DNA of 64,000 nt from Drosophila persimilis (taxonomy: Eukaryota > Arthropoda > Insecta > Diptera > Drosophilidae). The notes beneath the pieces were generated by a model that was given only the letters and a program-made list of their open reading frames with translations, did no database searches and was not told where the DNA came from. This document shows, one piece after another, positions 10,201-24,543 of the stretch (within the stretch, counting starts at the first letter, position 1; each line of letters opens with the position of its first letter). Position numbers and translations under genes: made by a program. The DNA is taken from contig NW_020825312.1 of assembly GCF_003286085.1 (NCBI RefSeq), forward strand, positions 2,480,001-2,544,000, given 5' to 3'.

Positions 10201-11780
10201 CAGGCAAACAGAAATAGCAAAAAGCCGCTCGTTTTTTTCAAATTTCTTTTAATTTTATTTTTACGTTTTTTTCATATTTTCTTTGGCCGCTCAAAGGGAG
10301 AAAAACGTTAATTTCAAATCTGGGATACCAGGCAAACAGAAATAGCAAAAAGCCGCTGCCTTTTTTTAATTCCTTTTAATTTTATTTTTACGTTTTTTCA
10401 TATTTTCTTTGGCCGCTCAAAGGGAGAAAAACGTTAATTTCAAATCTGGGATACCAGGCAAACAGAAATAGCAAACAGCCGCTGCTTTTTTTTTAATTCC
10501 TTTTAATTTTATTTTTACGTTTTTTTCATATTTTCTTTGGCCGCTCAAAGGGAGAAAAACGTTAATTTCAAATCTGGGATACCAGGCAAACAGAAATAGC
10601 AAAACGCCGATCGTTTTTTTTTTTTTAATTTCTTTTAATTTTATTTTTACGTTTTTTTCATATTTTCTTTGGCCGCTCAAAGGGAGAAAAACGTTAATTT
10701 CAAATCTGGGATACCAGGCAAACAGAAATAGCAAAAAGCCGCTCGTTTTTTTTTTTAATTTCTTTTAATTTTATTTTTACGTTTTTTTCATATTTTCTTT
10801 GGCCGCTCAAAGGGAGAAAAACGTTAATTTCAAATCTGGGATACCAGGCAAACAGAAATAGCAAAAAGCCGCAGGTTTTTTTTAAATTCCTTTTAATTTT
10901 ATTTTTACGTTTTTTTCATATTTTCTTTGGCCGCTCAAAGGGAGAAAAACGTTAATTTCAAATCTGGAATACCAGGCAAACAGAAATAGCAAAAAGCCGC
11001 TCGTTTTTTTTAATTTCTTTTAATTTTATTTTTACGTTTTTTTCATATTTTCTTTGGCCGCTCAAAGGGAGAAAAACGTTAATTTCAAATCTGGGATACC
11101 AGGCAAACAGAAATAGCAAACAGCCGCTGCTTTTTTTTTAATTCCTTTTAATTTTATTTTTACGTTTTTCATATTTTCTTTGGCCGCTCAAAGGGAGAAA
11201 AACGTTAATTTCAAATCTGGAATACCAGGCAAACAGAAATAGCAAAAAGCCGATCGTTTTTTTTTAATTTCTTTTAATTTTATTTTTACGTTTTTTCATA
11301 TTTTCTTTGGCCGCTCAAAGGGAGAAAAACGTTAATTTCAAATCTGGAATACCAGGCAAACAGAAATAGCAAAAAGCCGCTCGTTTTTTTTTAATTTCTT
11401 TTAATTTTATTTTTACGTTTTTTCATATTTTCTTTGGCCGCTCAAAGGGAGAAAAACGTTAATTTCAAATCTGGGATACCAGGCAAACAGAAATAGCAAA
11501 AAGCCGCTGCCTTTTTTTAATTCCTTTTAATTTTATTTTTACGTTTTTTCATATTTTCTTTGGCCGCTCAAAGGGAGAAAAACGTTAATTTCAAATCTGG
11601 AATACCAGGCAAACAGAAATAGCAAAAAGCCGCTCGTTTTTTTTTAATTTCTTTTAATTTTATTTTTACGTTTTTTCATATTTTCTTTGGCCGCTCAAAG
11701 GGAGAAAAACGTTAATTTCAAATCTGGGATACCAGGCAAACAGAAATCAACAGAAGGTCGCTGGTTTTTTTTAATTCTTT
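7265..11780 (+). repeat. Satellite array, about 36 tandem units of about 126 bp
   Basis: Each unit begins GGCCGCTCAAAGGGAG, continues AAAAACGTTAATTTCAAATC and CCAGGCAAACAGAAATAGC, then a variable tetrad (GCTCG, GCTGC, GCAGG or GATCG), a T-run, TTTTAATTTTATTTTTACG and CATATTTTCTTT. Units are 124-130 bp except one truncated 82-bp unit at 7648-7729. Units are about 95% alike. Variant units recur in the same order at several places, indicating higher-order repeats. Apparent minus-strand peptides containing FEINVFLPLSGQRKYEKN are translations of the repeat and not genes. The first and last units are partly degenerate. Confidence 0.95.
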
Positions 11781-11821
11781 TACAAATTTTTTTCGTTTTC
11801 ATATTTTCTTTGGTCGTTGAG

Positions 11822-13615
11822 AGTTGTTGTTGTACAACAACAACTATTGTTGTTTTCTTCGTTACTTGAAGCCCGATCTAGTCGTCCGAAGGCTTCCTGT
11901 GATCGGAATAGCATCCTTAATCTGATGAAGTCCTTATCAAGGACCAAGGATTAAGGATATTTTCCTAGGCATATATATCTTGTTTTCTCCATTATTCGTT
12001 GCCCGATCGCGACATGCGACGGCTTTCTGTAATCAAAAAAATGTCCTTGATCCTTCGCTAACAGCACCTGCCATACACATATAGTTTTTCCGGCTATTAG
12101 TGGGCCGATCTAGCCGTGCGACGGCTTCCTGCGGTCGAAAAAATCTCCTTGATTTAATGAAGTCCTTATCAAGGATCAAGGACATTTTTCCCAATCAAAA
12201 AGATTGAGTTTTCTGCGCTATTTGTGATCCGATCTGGGCGTGCCACACCTTTTGTAATCTGGATAGTTGTTCCGATACAGGATACAGCAAGGATGATTTT
12301 TTAATAGTTTTATTCGTCATTACTTAGCTTAGTATAAATAAATAAACAAGTGGGAAACATTTGTATCTACTATCTAAATACATACATATATGGACGCGTA
12401 TATCCCTAAACTTAACAACAACGAAATCTATCTAGAGTCTAGTAGCCCGCGTAGCTCCTCTCTTGATTGTCATAGTCAAAGTACTTGTTGTCGATGGCCA
12501 GGTCGAAGGATGACGATGACTTGTTAGGTTGGGATCTTGCAAAGGGTTCGCTTCTGTCCTGCTGTCTGATAGGACTGTGGTGGTACGACTCGGCTCGAGG
12601 CAAATCCAAGGGTACATTAGTCCTCTGTGAAGGAAGATACATCTTAAGATATGTCCATATTTATATACTGATTTACTTACGCGTCTCTAAGCCCAGCGTT
12701 TGATTCGATGGCGTGTGAATGGGGGGTTGCTCACAATATTTTCAGTGCGCGTGAGCCGTTGATCACTTGTCCATGCTGCAACGGACGGGACACCACGTTG
12801 TCGACTTAGCGGCACAGCAGTGGCATCATGGCTATGGCCAGTAGCATGTCAGTAGCAGCCAGTGGTTTCGTCAGTTGAGCCAAGAAGACATCCCTTGAAC
12901 CTCCCGAGAGGATGGGGAGGAGGTGACGTCGGAGAGCGGACTGGAAAGGCGGAGAAAGCAGCGTGGGACGTAAGGCAGATTGCCATGGCAGTGCCTGGAC
13001 CCAAAGGTCGCCCAGGCACAGCTTCACGCGATTGGAATCAGGGGCGCACGGGGTTATGTTGACAGGCACCCCTCGTGGCATCGTGAACCCGTGCGCAGGA
13101 GCCGAGAGTTCGCGTTGTCAACCGGTCAGGTTCCTGGAGTAAAAAGCCGTCAGAAGGATGGGTCACCCTCCTTGTAAGCGATGGTGGTTAACCTGCTGAG
13201 ATGAGAGGAAGAGTTAAATAAAGTAAATGAATAAATAATAACTTAATAACTTTACCTGCTAAGAGAAGGAGATCGAGGCATATCAGCTTATGGCCATAGA
13301 GGGTCTCGGCGAATACAGCTGGAATGAAAAAAGGAGAGCCAAGTAAAAACTGTCAATGGAAAAGATGAATAGAGGGGAAAACAAGGAATCGATTTCGGTA
13401 ATGTATGCACCTGCGAAGCACTTACGTCGTACGTCGTAGAGTGTGCAGGTAGCTAAATAACATATATGTATGTACCATCTGCTGGCGCGATGCACGCGAT
13501 CGTGGATGCAATATCGATCTGGCAACACATCGCCTGAGGGAGCCCTGTAAAAAAAGAATGCGCGCGCGCCAACTGAGTTCACATGGGAAAATCACCAGAG
13601 CGGTGTAGGACACGG
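11822..13615 (-). repeat. Right arm of the large inverted duplication
   Basis: This arm mirrors 5480-7258. Its inner edge starts with a perfect 22-bp palindrome (11823-11844, GTTG repeats centred on TGTACA), a relative of which sits at the left junction near 7243-7256. Compared with the left arm it carries extra segments near 13050-13160 and 13450-13490, and it lacks the segment corresponding to left 5885-5935. Both arms are therefore rearranged derivatives of one ancestral unit. Confidence 0.9.
12439..12639 (-). pseudogene. C-terminal exon-like fragment, right-arm copy
   Basis: This is the mirror copy of 6403-6603, identical in sequence, with the same acceptor and the same stop. Identity here with divergence elsewhere in the arms suggests recent duplication or gene conversion between the arms. 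Confidence 0.4.
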
Positions 13616-14255
13616 AAAAGTTAAAGTTATCCGGGGAAATATATCACGAAATATTCTCTCAGAAGGAAAAAACAATGGCTTATAATGACGCGTCGTTAGG
13701 CGGACACCAGAGCCGAAGACCCTGGGATCTAATACATAATGTTCGTTTGCGACATATTCGCAGTAAATCCTGGAACCTTGCATAATTCTTGAACCAGAAC
13801 CACATCAAGAAATAAGAGAGCAATAAAAGAGCAATAACCTTGTCCAAAAGTAGCGTCACAAAATTTTGCCAAAGTAAAAGTACTTGAGCACATAATTTAA
13901 AATGCGCGCCCGTCAAAACTGTCATTTTACAGCACTGAGTTTCGCATCAGCTGTGTCAATAATTCCCATACCAAAAACGACTACAAAAAACGAACTTTCT
14001 TTTGGGGCTAACAAATAAAACTTGTTGAGCGTAGCGGTAGAATCGACCAACTTGTCGTTCCCGCTCTGTCGCACGTGTTTGTTGTTATTCTAATTATACA
14101 TATCCACATGCAGAAGAACACGCAAGCGTACGCATTAAAAAAACTCTACACGTCACCAAAGTTTCTCCCCCACAGGTGTGTGGTGCTGCCAGCCAAAGCG
14201 TAAGTGGATCAAATAATCAAATAATCGCGTGCTTAATAGTTCGATATTACAGAAA
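13616..14255. other. Spacer and probable 5' region of the SMCO4-like gene
   Basis: No independent coding frame is supported. The last 200 bp before 14256 probably contain the promoter and 5' UTR of the next gene, including a possible splice acceptor (TCGATATTACAG, ending 14252) just before its ATG. Confidence 0.4.
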
Positions 14256-14432
14256 ATGCGTCAATTGAAAGGCAAGGTCAAGGAGACGCGCAAGCAGAAG
14301 AAGGAGCGTAAACTAGATAATGTGGAAATTCAAGGAAAAATTCGTACAATTGTTTTGCCGGCCATGGGCGTCTTAGCGTTATTTGTAGTGCTGTTCGTCT
14401 ACCTTAAGACGCGGCCTGCAGTGACTGCCTAG
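14256..14432 (+). CDS. SMCO4-like small single-pass membrane protein
   Basis: The gene encodes 58 aa. It begins MRQLKGKVKETRKQKKERK, a Lys/Arg-rich cytosolic segment, and continues through a short acidic linker to one hydrophobic helix (about residues 34-51, IVLPAMGVLALFVVLFVYL) and the tail KTRPAVTA. The MRQLKGK start, the VLP..V...VVFVY helix and the TRP tail match the family of human SMCO4 (single-pass membrane and coiled-coil domain protein 4), as recalled from memory. Length agrees with that family (about 59 aa). I chose 14256 rather than an in-frame ATG at 14229 because MRQLKGK is the conserved start and it follows a probable acceptor. The cellular role of the family is not well known. 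Confidence 0.85.
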   Translation: MRQLKGKVKETRKQKKERKLDNVEIQGKIRTIVLPAMGVLALFVVLFVYLKTRPAVTA

Positions 14433-15271
14433 TGGACACACAAACTGCAGCGATGAACATGCATCCCGTCCGATGACCGTCTATAGGCTTAAGTTAGTGT
14501 ATTTTCTGAATTTAAATGTTACCTGTGCAGTGTGCAATTCATGTCTAACGTCGTTTACTGTACAAATTAATATGTATGCATAGTAAAAGTAAAAGAATAC
14601 CATTCCACTCTCTGCGGAGTGTGATTCTAAGGTATCCAGAAACGGATTTTGATTTAATTTAAATTTTCTTTAATTTCTGTAAAAACTTCTGGCAGTAGTG
14701 CTGCGAAACGTTTTATCATGGCAGGGCTGCACTAAAAACGGTGAAGAAAATTTGGCGCAAGAAACGAAATATTTGAAAATTTCCCGAAAAAAGACTGAGG
14801 CTTTAATTTTAATTTAGAAAGCTGGAAATATGCAAATTAATTATGGCTTTTAGCTGTCCAGACAGAGATAAATTTACCACACTGAACCTGACAGCCACGA
14901 ACAAGTTTTATTTTTGGCTGTTTGTGTTTTCCTTGTGTCTATATCATTTTCTCCCAGTCCACCACTCTTGATAGTAGCGCTTGTCGCTTGCATTTGAATA
15001 GCCCCTTAGAGGCAAATTATTTATTAAATCGGCTATCAAGTGCAACTTAAATCACACTATTTCGTAGAGTAATTGTACAACCAGAGAGCAGAGCACGCCA
15101 GCAGCACTAACTGAGATTATCTAATCTCTGTAAAAAGTTAAAAGTGAAATCAGCTGTTCGCGCACACATACACACGCAAATCTGCGTTTGACATTTCTTA
15201 CACACACACTCTCCCTTACACATATTAAACTGGCGGCGGGTGAAGGCAAAAGTGGCTTCAATTATTCGACA
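14433..15271. other. 3' UTR of the SMCO4-like gene and promoter region of the STMP1-like gene
   Basis: No coding region is supported. Sequence is AT-rich with a short CA-rich stretch near 15167-15210. The part just before 15272 probably holds the start of the STMP1-like transcript. Confidence 0.5.
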
Positions 15272-16407
15272 ATGCTTAAGTTTTTGGTAAGTTGCATTTT
15301 CTAATATTATAGCACAGTGTTTGTGCAGAGAAAAGCCCATTTATGTGTGCATAAATACAAAGCATCAGGTTTATGGATATATCATCAATTTGTGGTTCAT
15401 CTTTTTGCGGCGGTGACGTTGTTGCCGCGGTACCTCGTCATCATCAAAACAACCTTTTGGCCAACAAAAACATACAAATTTGGATATTAGACAAGCGCTT
15501 TCAAGGTTATATAATAGGCGACAACGAACCCAATCCCCAAATGAAATCACAGTAATCTCTTGGAAAAATGTCAACTGGTAAAGCTTCAAAAAGTTATCTA
15601 CTTTGGTCAAATCAATAAAAATTAATAGTTTTACATAAATTTCACAAAAATGAAGTTGCTTGGAGTCGGTCTGCAACTGATGAAAGCCAGATGTGGAGCG
15701 GGCAACGGCCGCCCCTCCTACAGCTGCTGCCCTGAGATGCAAGACACGATTCCCTACTGCCCAAAAAAGCCATTTTGGAACTTCAAACGAACACTGTACT
15801 TCTCTCTGGTCAGCCAGAAGTGGGACCAACCAACCAATGCAACAAATTTTAACAGTTTTCTTTTTGTCCGTCTTCCCTTGCAGCTGACATTTGGAGCCGG
15901 AATTTACACGGGCATCTACATATCTCAAAACTATGAGGTACGCCTTCCACCCCTACACTTAAATTGTCTCTACTGAAAATAATAAAACTATGTATGGGTG
16001 GGTATCTGTTTCCAGGTGCCCCGTGTCGATGACCCCCAAAAGCTGGTCCAGCGAATGAACGAAAAGATACGAGAGCTAATTGACGACAACAAGAAAAAGT
16101 AATTCCAGATTAGATATAATCTTACGGCCTTTGTCGTTCACTACCACCAGTCACACTACAAAAATTCATTGTTAGAATAAAACATTAGACCGACCTTTGG
16201 TTGTGGTTATTAATTATCATTTGGTGAGGGAGAACAAACGATCAACAGATCATAGGGGACTCATTTATCCAATAAATTAGGTTAAATATAAGTTAAATTA
16301 AAGTGCGCCTGAACGCATTCTAATTTCATTTCACTCTCCACAGGTCGGCCGCTGAACAGATCGTTCATGACATCAAAAAGGAGGCCAAGAAGATCTTGGA
16401 TGATTGA
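15272..16407 (+). CDS. STMP1-like mitochondrial short transmembrane protein, with alternative N- and C-terminal exons
   Basis: The main form joins 15272-15286, 15884-15937 and 16016-16102 into 51 aa. It begins MLKFLLTFGAGIYTGIYIS followed by QNYEVP and a charged helix ending in KKK. The layout of MLxFLL, a glycine-containing membrane helix, the QNY motif and a charged tail matches human STMP1 (about 47 aa), a mitochondrial inner-membrane microprotein. A donor at 16099 joined to an acceptor at 16343 would replace the stop with 20 more residues (SAAEQIVHDIKKEAKKILDD), ending at 16407. An AATAAA at 16176 would serve the short form. A second start at 15650, in good context, opens a 53-residue exon (15650-15808). 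A 75-nt GT-AG intron would join it in frame to exon 2, giving a 99-aa form. The 3' end converges with EMC4. Confidence 0.8.
16176..16181 (+). terminator. Internal poly(A) signal for the short C-terminal form
   Basis: AATAAA lies 74 nt after the short-form stop and inside the optional last intron. The same signal is preserved in the inverted copy near 4000 (minus strand). This supports a choice between polyadenylation here and splicing to the last exon. Confidence 0.55.
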
Positions 16408-16503
16408 AAAATGCCATGTTAGGGTTTTAATTTAAACAAATGTATCTACTATGATCAAATAAAGTGACGTTCAATGTACATATTCGCCACCAATTATTAC
16501 AAA

Positions 16504-17154
16504 CTAGACAAATGATATTCCTCCTCCATAATATTCCAAGCGAGTTTGGGGCTGGACAAAGGCCAGCCAGTCAGAGGCGTGTGTGGGTAACAGGCCCATG
16601 CTATGGCATTTGTAAAGGGCCAGCGCTACGTTGGCCAGGTTTCCCAGAAAGTAGACAATGCGCTGACCAGTTCCCTGGGCGCCTTCGGCCATTTTCGAGG
16701 TAACTTGGGTTGTGAACATTGCCTTGATTGGCCGCACCAGCATCATGCCGACCATCATAATTGGGAAAATCGATATAGAATTACCGGACATGTACATGAT
16801 GAACAGGTTCATGGGTATCTGCAATGAATCCAAAGGTTATTACGTCCAGCATGGAGCCTGCATGGTCGACTATACACTTACATTCTTCAGCGGTCCTAGA
16901 GCCAGATCCCATGATTTCTTTATAACCAAACGCTGATCGCGTACGACTTCGGTTTGATTTACCACTGCACTTGGATTGTAGCCCAGCGGAGATGGAATTT
17001 CCGAATTTTTGCTGCTCGGGAAAAACGAAATGGGGTGTGAAAATATCTCTTGTGCCGCACATACACATATCAAATACTCAATTCAAAATTGCATTTACCT
17101 TCCATTAAAGTCCAACGCCCACTTGAATTTCTTTGAATTTTGCTTTGCAGACAT
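16504..17154 (-). CDS. EMC4: ER membrane protein complex subunit 4
   Basis: Exons 17154-17099, 17011-16882 and 16818-16504 encode 166 aa. Exon 1 gives [18 protein letters not shown], exon 2 the IPSPLGYNP and DLALGPLKN segments, and exon 3 [19 protein letters not shown], two membrane helices and [17 protein letters not shown]. These blocks are diagnostic of EMC4 (family name TMEM85), a subunit of the ER insertase that places multipass and tail-anchored proteins in the membrane. Length fits the family (human 183 aa). The exon 2 acceptor is a tandem GAGCAG, so forms differing by one Ser are possible. A DRE motif lies about 150 bp upstream. The gene converges with the STMP1-like gene. Confidence 0.95.
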
Positions 17155-17306
17155 GCTGAGTTTTCTTTTTATTTAATAATTGAAACAATCTCACAATTCG
17201 GGGTGAATTTTTCATGCATTTACACAAATTGGGGTAGCTAGTGTGGGAAAACGCCAAACGTCAAAATAAACAGTGTTGCAAAACTTCAAGCGCTTGAAAA
17301 TATCGT

Positions 17307-17314
17307 TATCGATA
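17307..17314. promoter_or_regulatory. DRE element (TATCGATA)
   Basis: A perfect palindromic DREF-binding site lies 153 bp upstream of the EMC4 start. DRE sites mark housekeeping core promoters in Drosophila. Confidence 0.65.
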
Positions 17315-17329
17315 GACCACAACAAAAGA

Positions 17330-17927
17330 AAACGGGTATTGTCGAAAAAAAATTATTATTTATTTCGTATTATAAAAATGTCCAGCCGGTTTTATTTATT
17401 TAAATTTTATTTAGAATTACCTTTTAAATAGTACGTTTTCCGTTTTAATATGGTTTTATGTATATGCGTGTGTTTGTTTTATGGGTTTTCTTTTTTTGTT
17501 TTTTGCCAAGCGACGACACGAAACGAAAGTGTTAAAAATTAAAATGGTTTTTGTTGTTTATTACTTCTCATTAATATTACTTTTATATTTATAAAATTAA
17601 AAAGAAATATATATTGATGAGGGGGGGAGAGGGAGAGAGGACAAAAATAACTTAAAAAAGACATTTTTACCATATACTTTAGTGTTGTTTCCTTTTTTCT
17701 TTTGCGATTGGTTGGGGTTCTCTTTTAATCGTTTCGTTTTTAAACATCCAATAATTATGTATATAAATTTAAATTAAATTATAGCGTTCTTTTATATGCT
17801 GATGCTGCTTGAAAAGATCTGTTCTTGCAATTTCAATTTCTCGTGTTCTCAACGGACAGGAAGGAGGAGCCTTTTAAGTTATGCGAAGATCTCTACTCTT
17901 GTTGTTTATGTTGCTGTTGCTGCTGTA

Positions 17928-17995
<68 letters not shown>

Positions 17996-18187
17996 TGTTG
18001 TTGTTCCTTCTTGATGAGGATAGGATTTCCGCCGTTTTCCTGTGTCTGTTTTGTCTGTCTGTTGGTGTTTCTGATGGTTGTTTTCTGCTTCTGTTTTTGC
18101 TTTGCTTGAAATCAAAGTTAGTGTGTATTTATGTTGTTGCTGTTGTTGTTTTTTGTTGTTGTGGTTGTAGTTTTAGTGTATGTTTAA
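17330..18187. other. Probable long 3' UTR of Arf79F
   Basis: This AT-rich stretch without a gene follows the Arf79F stop on the minus strand. It includes a trinucleotide-rich block at about 17902-18006 (GTT/GCT on the plus strand, CAACAGCAG on the transcript strand) and a second CAA-rich patch near 18133-18165. Open frames across it are low-complexity Leu, Cys or Val runs and not proteins. Confidence 0.6.
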
Positions 18188-22044
<3,857 letters not shown>

Positions 22045-23466
22045 ATGTTCTACCCAAAAACTCCGTTTCTGAGCAACAGTTTGCTGGAAGCCGAAATTCT
22101 TAAAGTCAATGTGAGAATGTTGTTTCTACGGCTTGCACCATGTGCACAAAAACGATAAGGCAACACTGGTTTTCAAATATTAAAACTGTTGATCTCATAT
22201 AATGTTTTTATTCAGTCGGCGGCTGTGTCGCAACTTTTGGAATGGCTCTGTCGGACTCCACGTGTCACCACCTACAGGGTGAACAGACTGCGCACCAATG
22301 TAGAGACGCACAAGGCGCAATTGGAGGAGCATCTCGCAAGGAGATATCCATGTGGCCAGCAGGCCCCGAGGATTTATGGCCTGGCGGATCTGCCCGAAGT
22401 ACTGTGCATAGCTCCCCTTGAGGCGGAACTGGCGTTGTCCGTACCCGATCCTACGCTCAAAGAAGTCATTGTGGACACCAGCTGCGGAGCTGCTCTGCTG
22501 CGGGGAGCTCACATTTATGCCCCTGGCGTTCTGGCCATGGAGTCGAACACACAGCTGCAGGAATGCGTCAATGTCTATGCTGACTTGGCCGGCAAATGCA
22601 AGCGAGGGATGACCACGCGTTACGAGAACTCGGAAAAGGTCTATGTGGGCGTGGGCAAGGTGCTAATGCAACGCTATCAACTGTACAATGACAAGAATGA
22701 AGCTCCCACAGGGATCGCCGTTGAAATGCAATCGAATGTCAGTGGAGTGCCCTCGCTTGGGGACCTCAGCAGCGCAGACGCCCTGCTGCAAAATCTGCCC
22801 TCTATTGTATGCGTGCGTGTCCTGGACCCACAGCCTGGTGAACGCATCCTGGACATGTGCGCTGCTCCGGGCAACAAAACCACTCACATAGCAGAGCTAA
22901 TGGGCGATCAGGGGTGCGTCGTGGCGTTGGATAACTCCGCGAGTCGTGTGCGCGGCATGCTGGGGAAACTGGGGAACAACTATCGGAGCATACAGGCGCA
23001 CGTCTTTGACTCCACAAAAGCAGTGGCCGCGTCGAGCGATTCGTCGTGCCCAGCCGCTCCACCCTTTCCATGTGCCAGCTTCGATCGCATTCTTCTGGAT
23101 GCCCCATGCAGTGGTCTGGGCAACCGTCCGCAGCTATTGTGCAACATTAAGCAGGCCAAGATCTTGAAATCCTATCCAAACATCCAGCGTCGTCTTCTGG
23201 CACAGGCTGTCCAACTTTTGCGCCCTGGCGGCATCCTCGTCTACAGCACTTGCACAGTCACCGAGGCCGAGTGCGAGAGCATTGTGGCCTGGGCGCTGAG
23301 AAAGTATCCCGAACTACGTCTGCTGGATGCCACACCTCGGTACGGGGGTCCCGGCCTGCCACTCCCGGATCTGGAGACCGCTCAATCGAAGCTGCTGCAG
23401 CGCTTTGGTCCCGGCAACGATTTGGACACTGTGGGTTTCTTTATTGCTAAATTTCAAAAAGATTAA
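22045..23466 (+). CDS. Nsun6: NSUN6-type tRNA (cytosine-5) methyltransferase
   Basis: Exon 1 (22045-22110, MFYPKTPFLSNSLLEAEIL) joins exon 2 (22216-23466) to give 438 aa. The C-terminal half is a Rossmann-fold NOL1/NOP2/Sun domain. It has the SAM motif LDMCAAPGNKTTH (about 234-246), DAPCSGLGNRP with the release Cys (about 320) and the catalytic Cys in STCTVTEAE (about 368). Between a helical N-terminus and the catalytic domain is a segment of about 90 residues (about 120-210) with GAHIYAPGV and KVYVGVGK, read as a PUA RNA-binding domain. PUA plus NSUN is characteristic of NSUN6, which methylates C72 of tRNA-Cys and tRNA-Thr in the cytosol. All catalytic residues are present. Confidence 0.92.
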
Positions 23467-24543
23467 ACGATTATTCAAGTTATCTCGGGTTTTATTTAAT
23501 TGAATTGCAGTTCTTTACATATTTTTGCTTGCATTTGTTTCGAGGCGAGGTTCCTTTTCGGGGAACATTGGCCGATGGCCGATAGCCGGTAGCCGAGAGA
23601 TTTCTTTCACTTAGCTCCCTGCAGAATGGACACAAATTTCATAATAAATGAAAAAAACCACACACAATGATATCTTTTTAGAGTTCTAAATATTAAAATT
23701 ACTTGTAGAAGTTACAATTCACATCTATCGTAATGTTAATTATAGTCTAGATATTATTTTAGCATTTCTTAAGACGAGTATTTGCTGTTTAAATGCAAAC
23801 GATGCATTTTTCATCTCTCTCTCCATCTCTATCTCTATCTCTCTCTTTCTTTTCCTTTCTATCCCTCTCCCTCTATCTCTCTCTCTCTCTCTTCTCTCTT
23901 TCTGTCGCCGATTACACATTTATATATATTTATATATACGTACTTAACTCAATTAATTAATAACTAAATAATTAGTGTGTGTGTTGTATGGGTTATGGTA
24001 AAGAAAATGCCGTGTCCTAGGCCTAGCTCTGGGTCTGGTTCTGTTTCTGGTTCTGATTCTGGTTCAATAACATAAAATAATTCCTCTTCGCTTGGATCCC
24101 TTCTTTTCGCTTACTTAATAAGTCGCCCCGCAATTGAATGATCAACTATTATCTAGCTGCATGTGATTTGTTTTTTTTTTTTTTATTATTTTTGCCGTTC
24201 ATCTTAGCTTCTGACTTAATTATTCTTTTGGCTAATCCCCAAATGGTTTCTCCTCCACTCCACTAAAAACTGTCGGGAAAACAATCAGATTAGTGAAGAC
24301 GAAAAAAACTTGCAAAAAAAAAAAAAAATTATATATATATATAAGAATAAGGGAAAAACCAAAGTGTACTTTAGTCAGATGGAAATGGATGTCCCCAAAA
24401 TGTATTCTCGGGAATGTCCTATCCTAAACGAAGCCGCGCAGGTTTAATGGCGGCCAGTGCTCTCATTCTATATATATATGTAGTATGTATATCTGGCTTA
24501 GGGGCTACGCCTAGTGCTAGGTTAAGAGACTATTAACATGTTT
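23467..24543. other. Convergent 3' UTRs of Nsun6 and Chro
   Basis: No coding region is supported. It contains a CT microsatellite (about 23815-23900), poly-T near 24170-24184, poly-A followed by AT repeats near 24316-24342, and TCTGGTTCTG repeats near 24026-24065. Most of it is probably the Chro 3' UTR, transcribed on the minus strand. Confidence 0.5.

Noticed and set aside
8141-10734. Minus-strand open frames with repeated FEINVFLPLSGQRKYEKN peptides
   Set aside because: They are translations of the 126-bp satellite; unit length variation breaks any continuous frame.
7265-11780. CRISPR-like array
   Set aside because: Units are contiguous with no unique spacers, and the genome is eukaryotic; this is a satellite.
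15371-15928. A 185-codon open frame antisense to the STMP1-like gene
   Set aside because: Differences between the two gene copies fall at third positions of the plus-strand MKLLG frame, not of this one, so it is a shadow of the sense exon.
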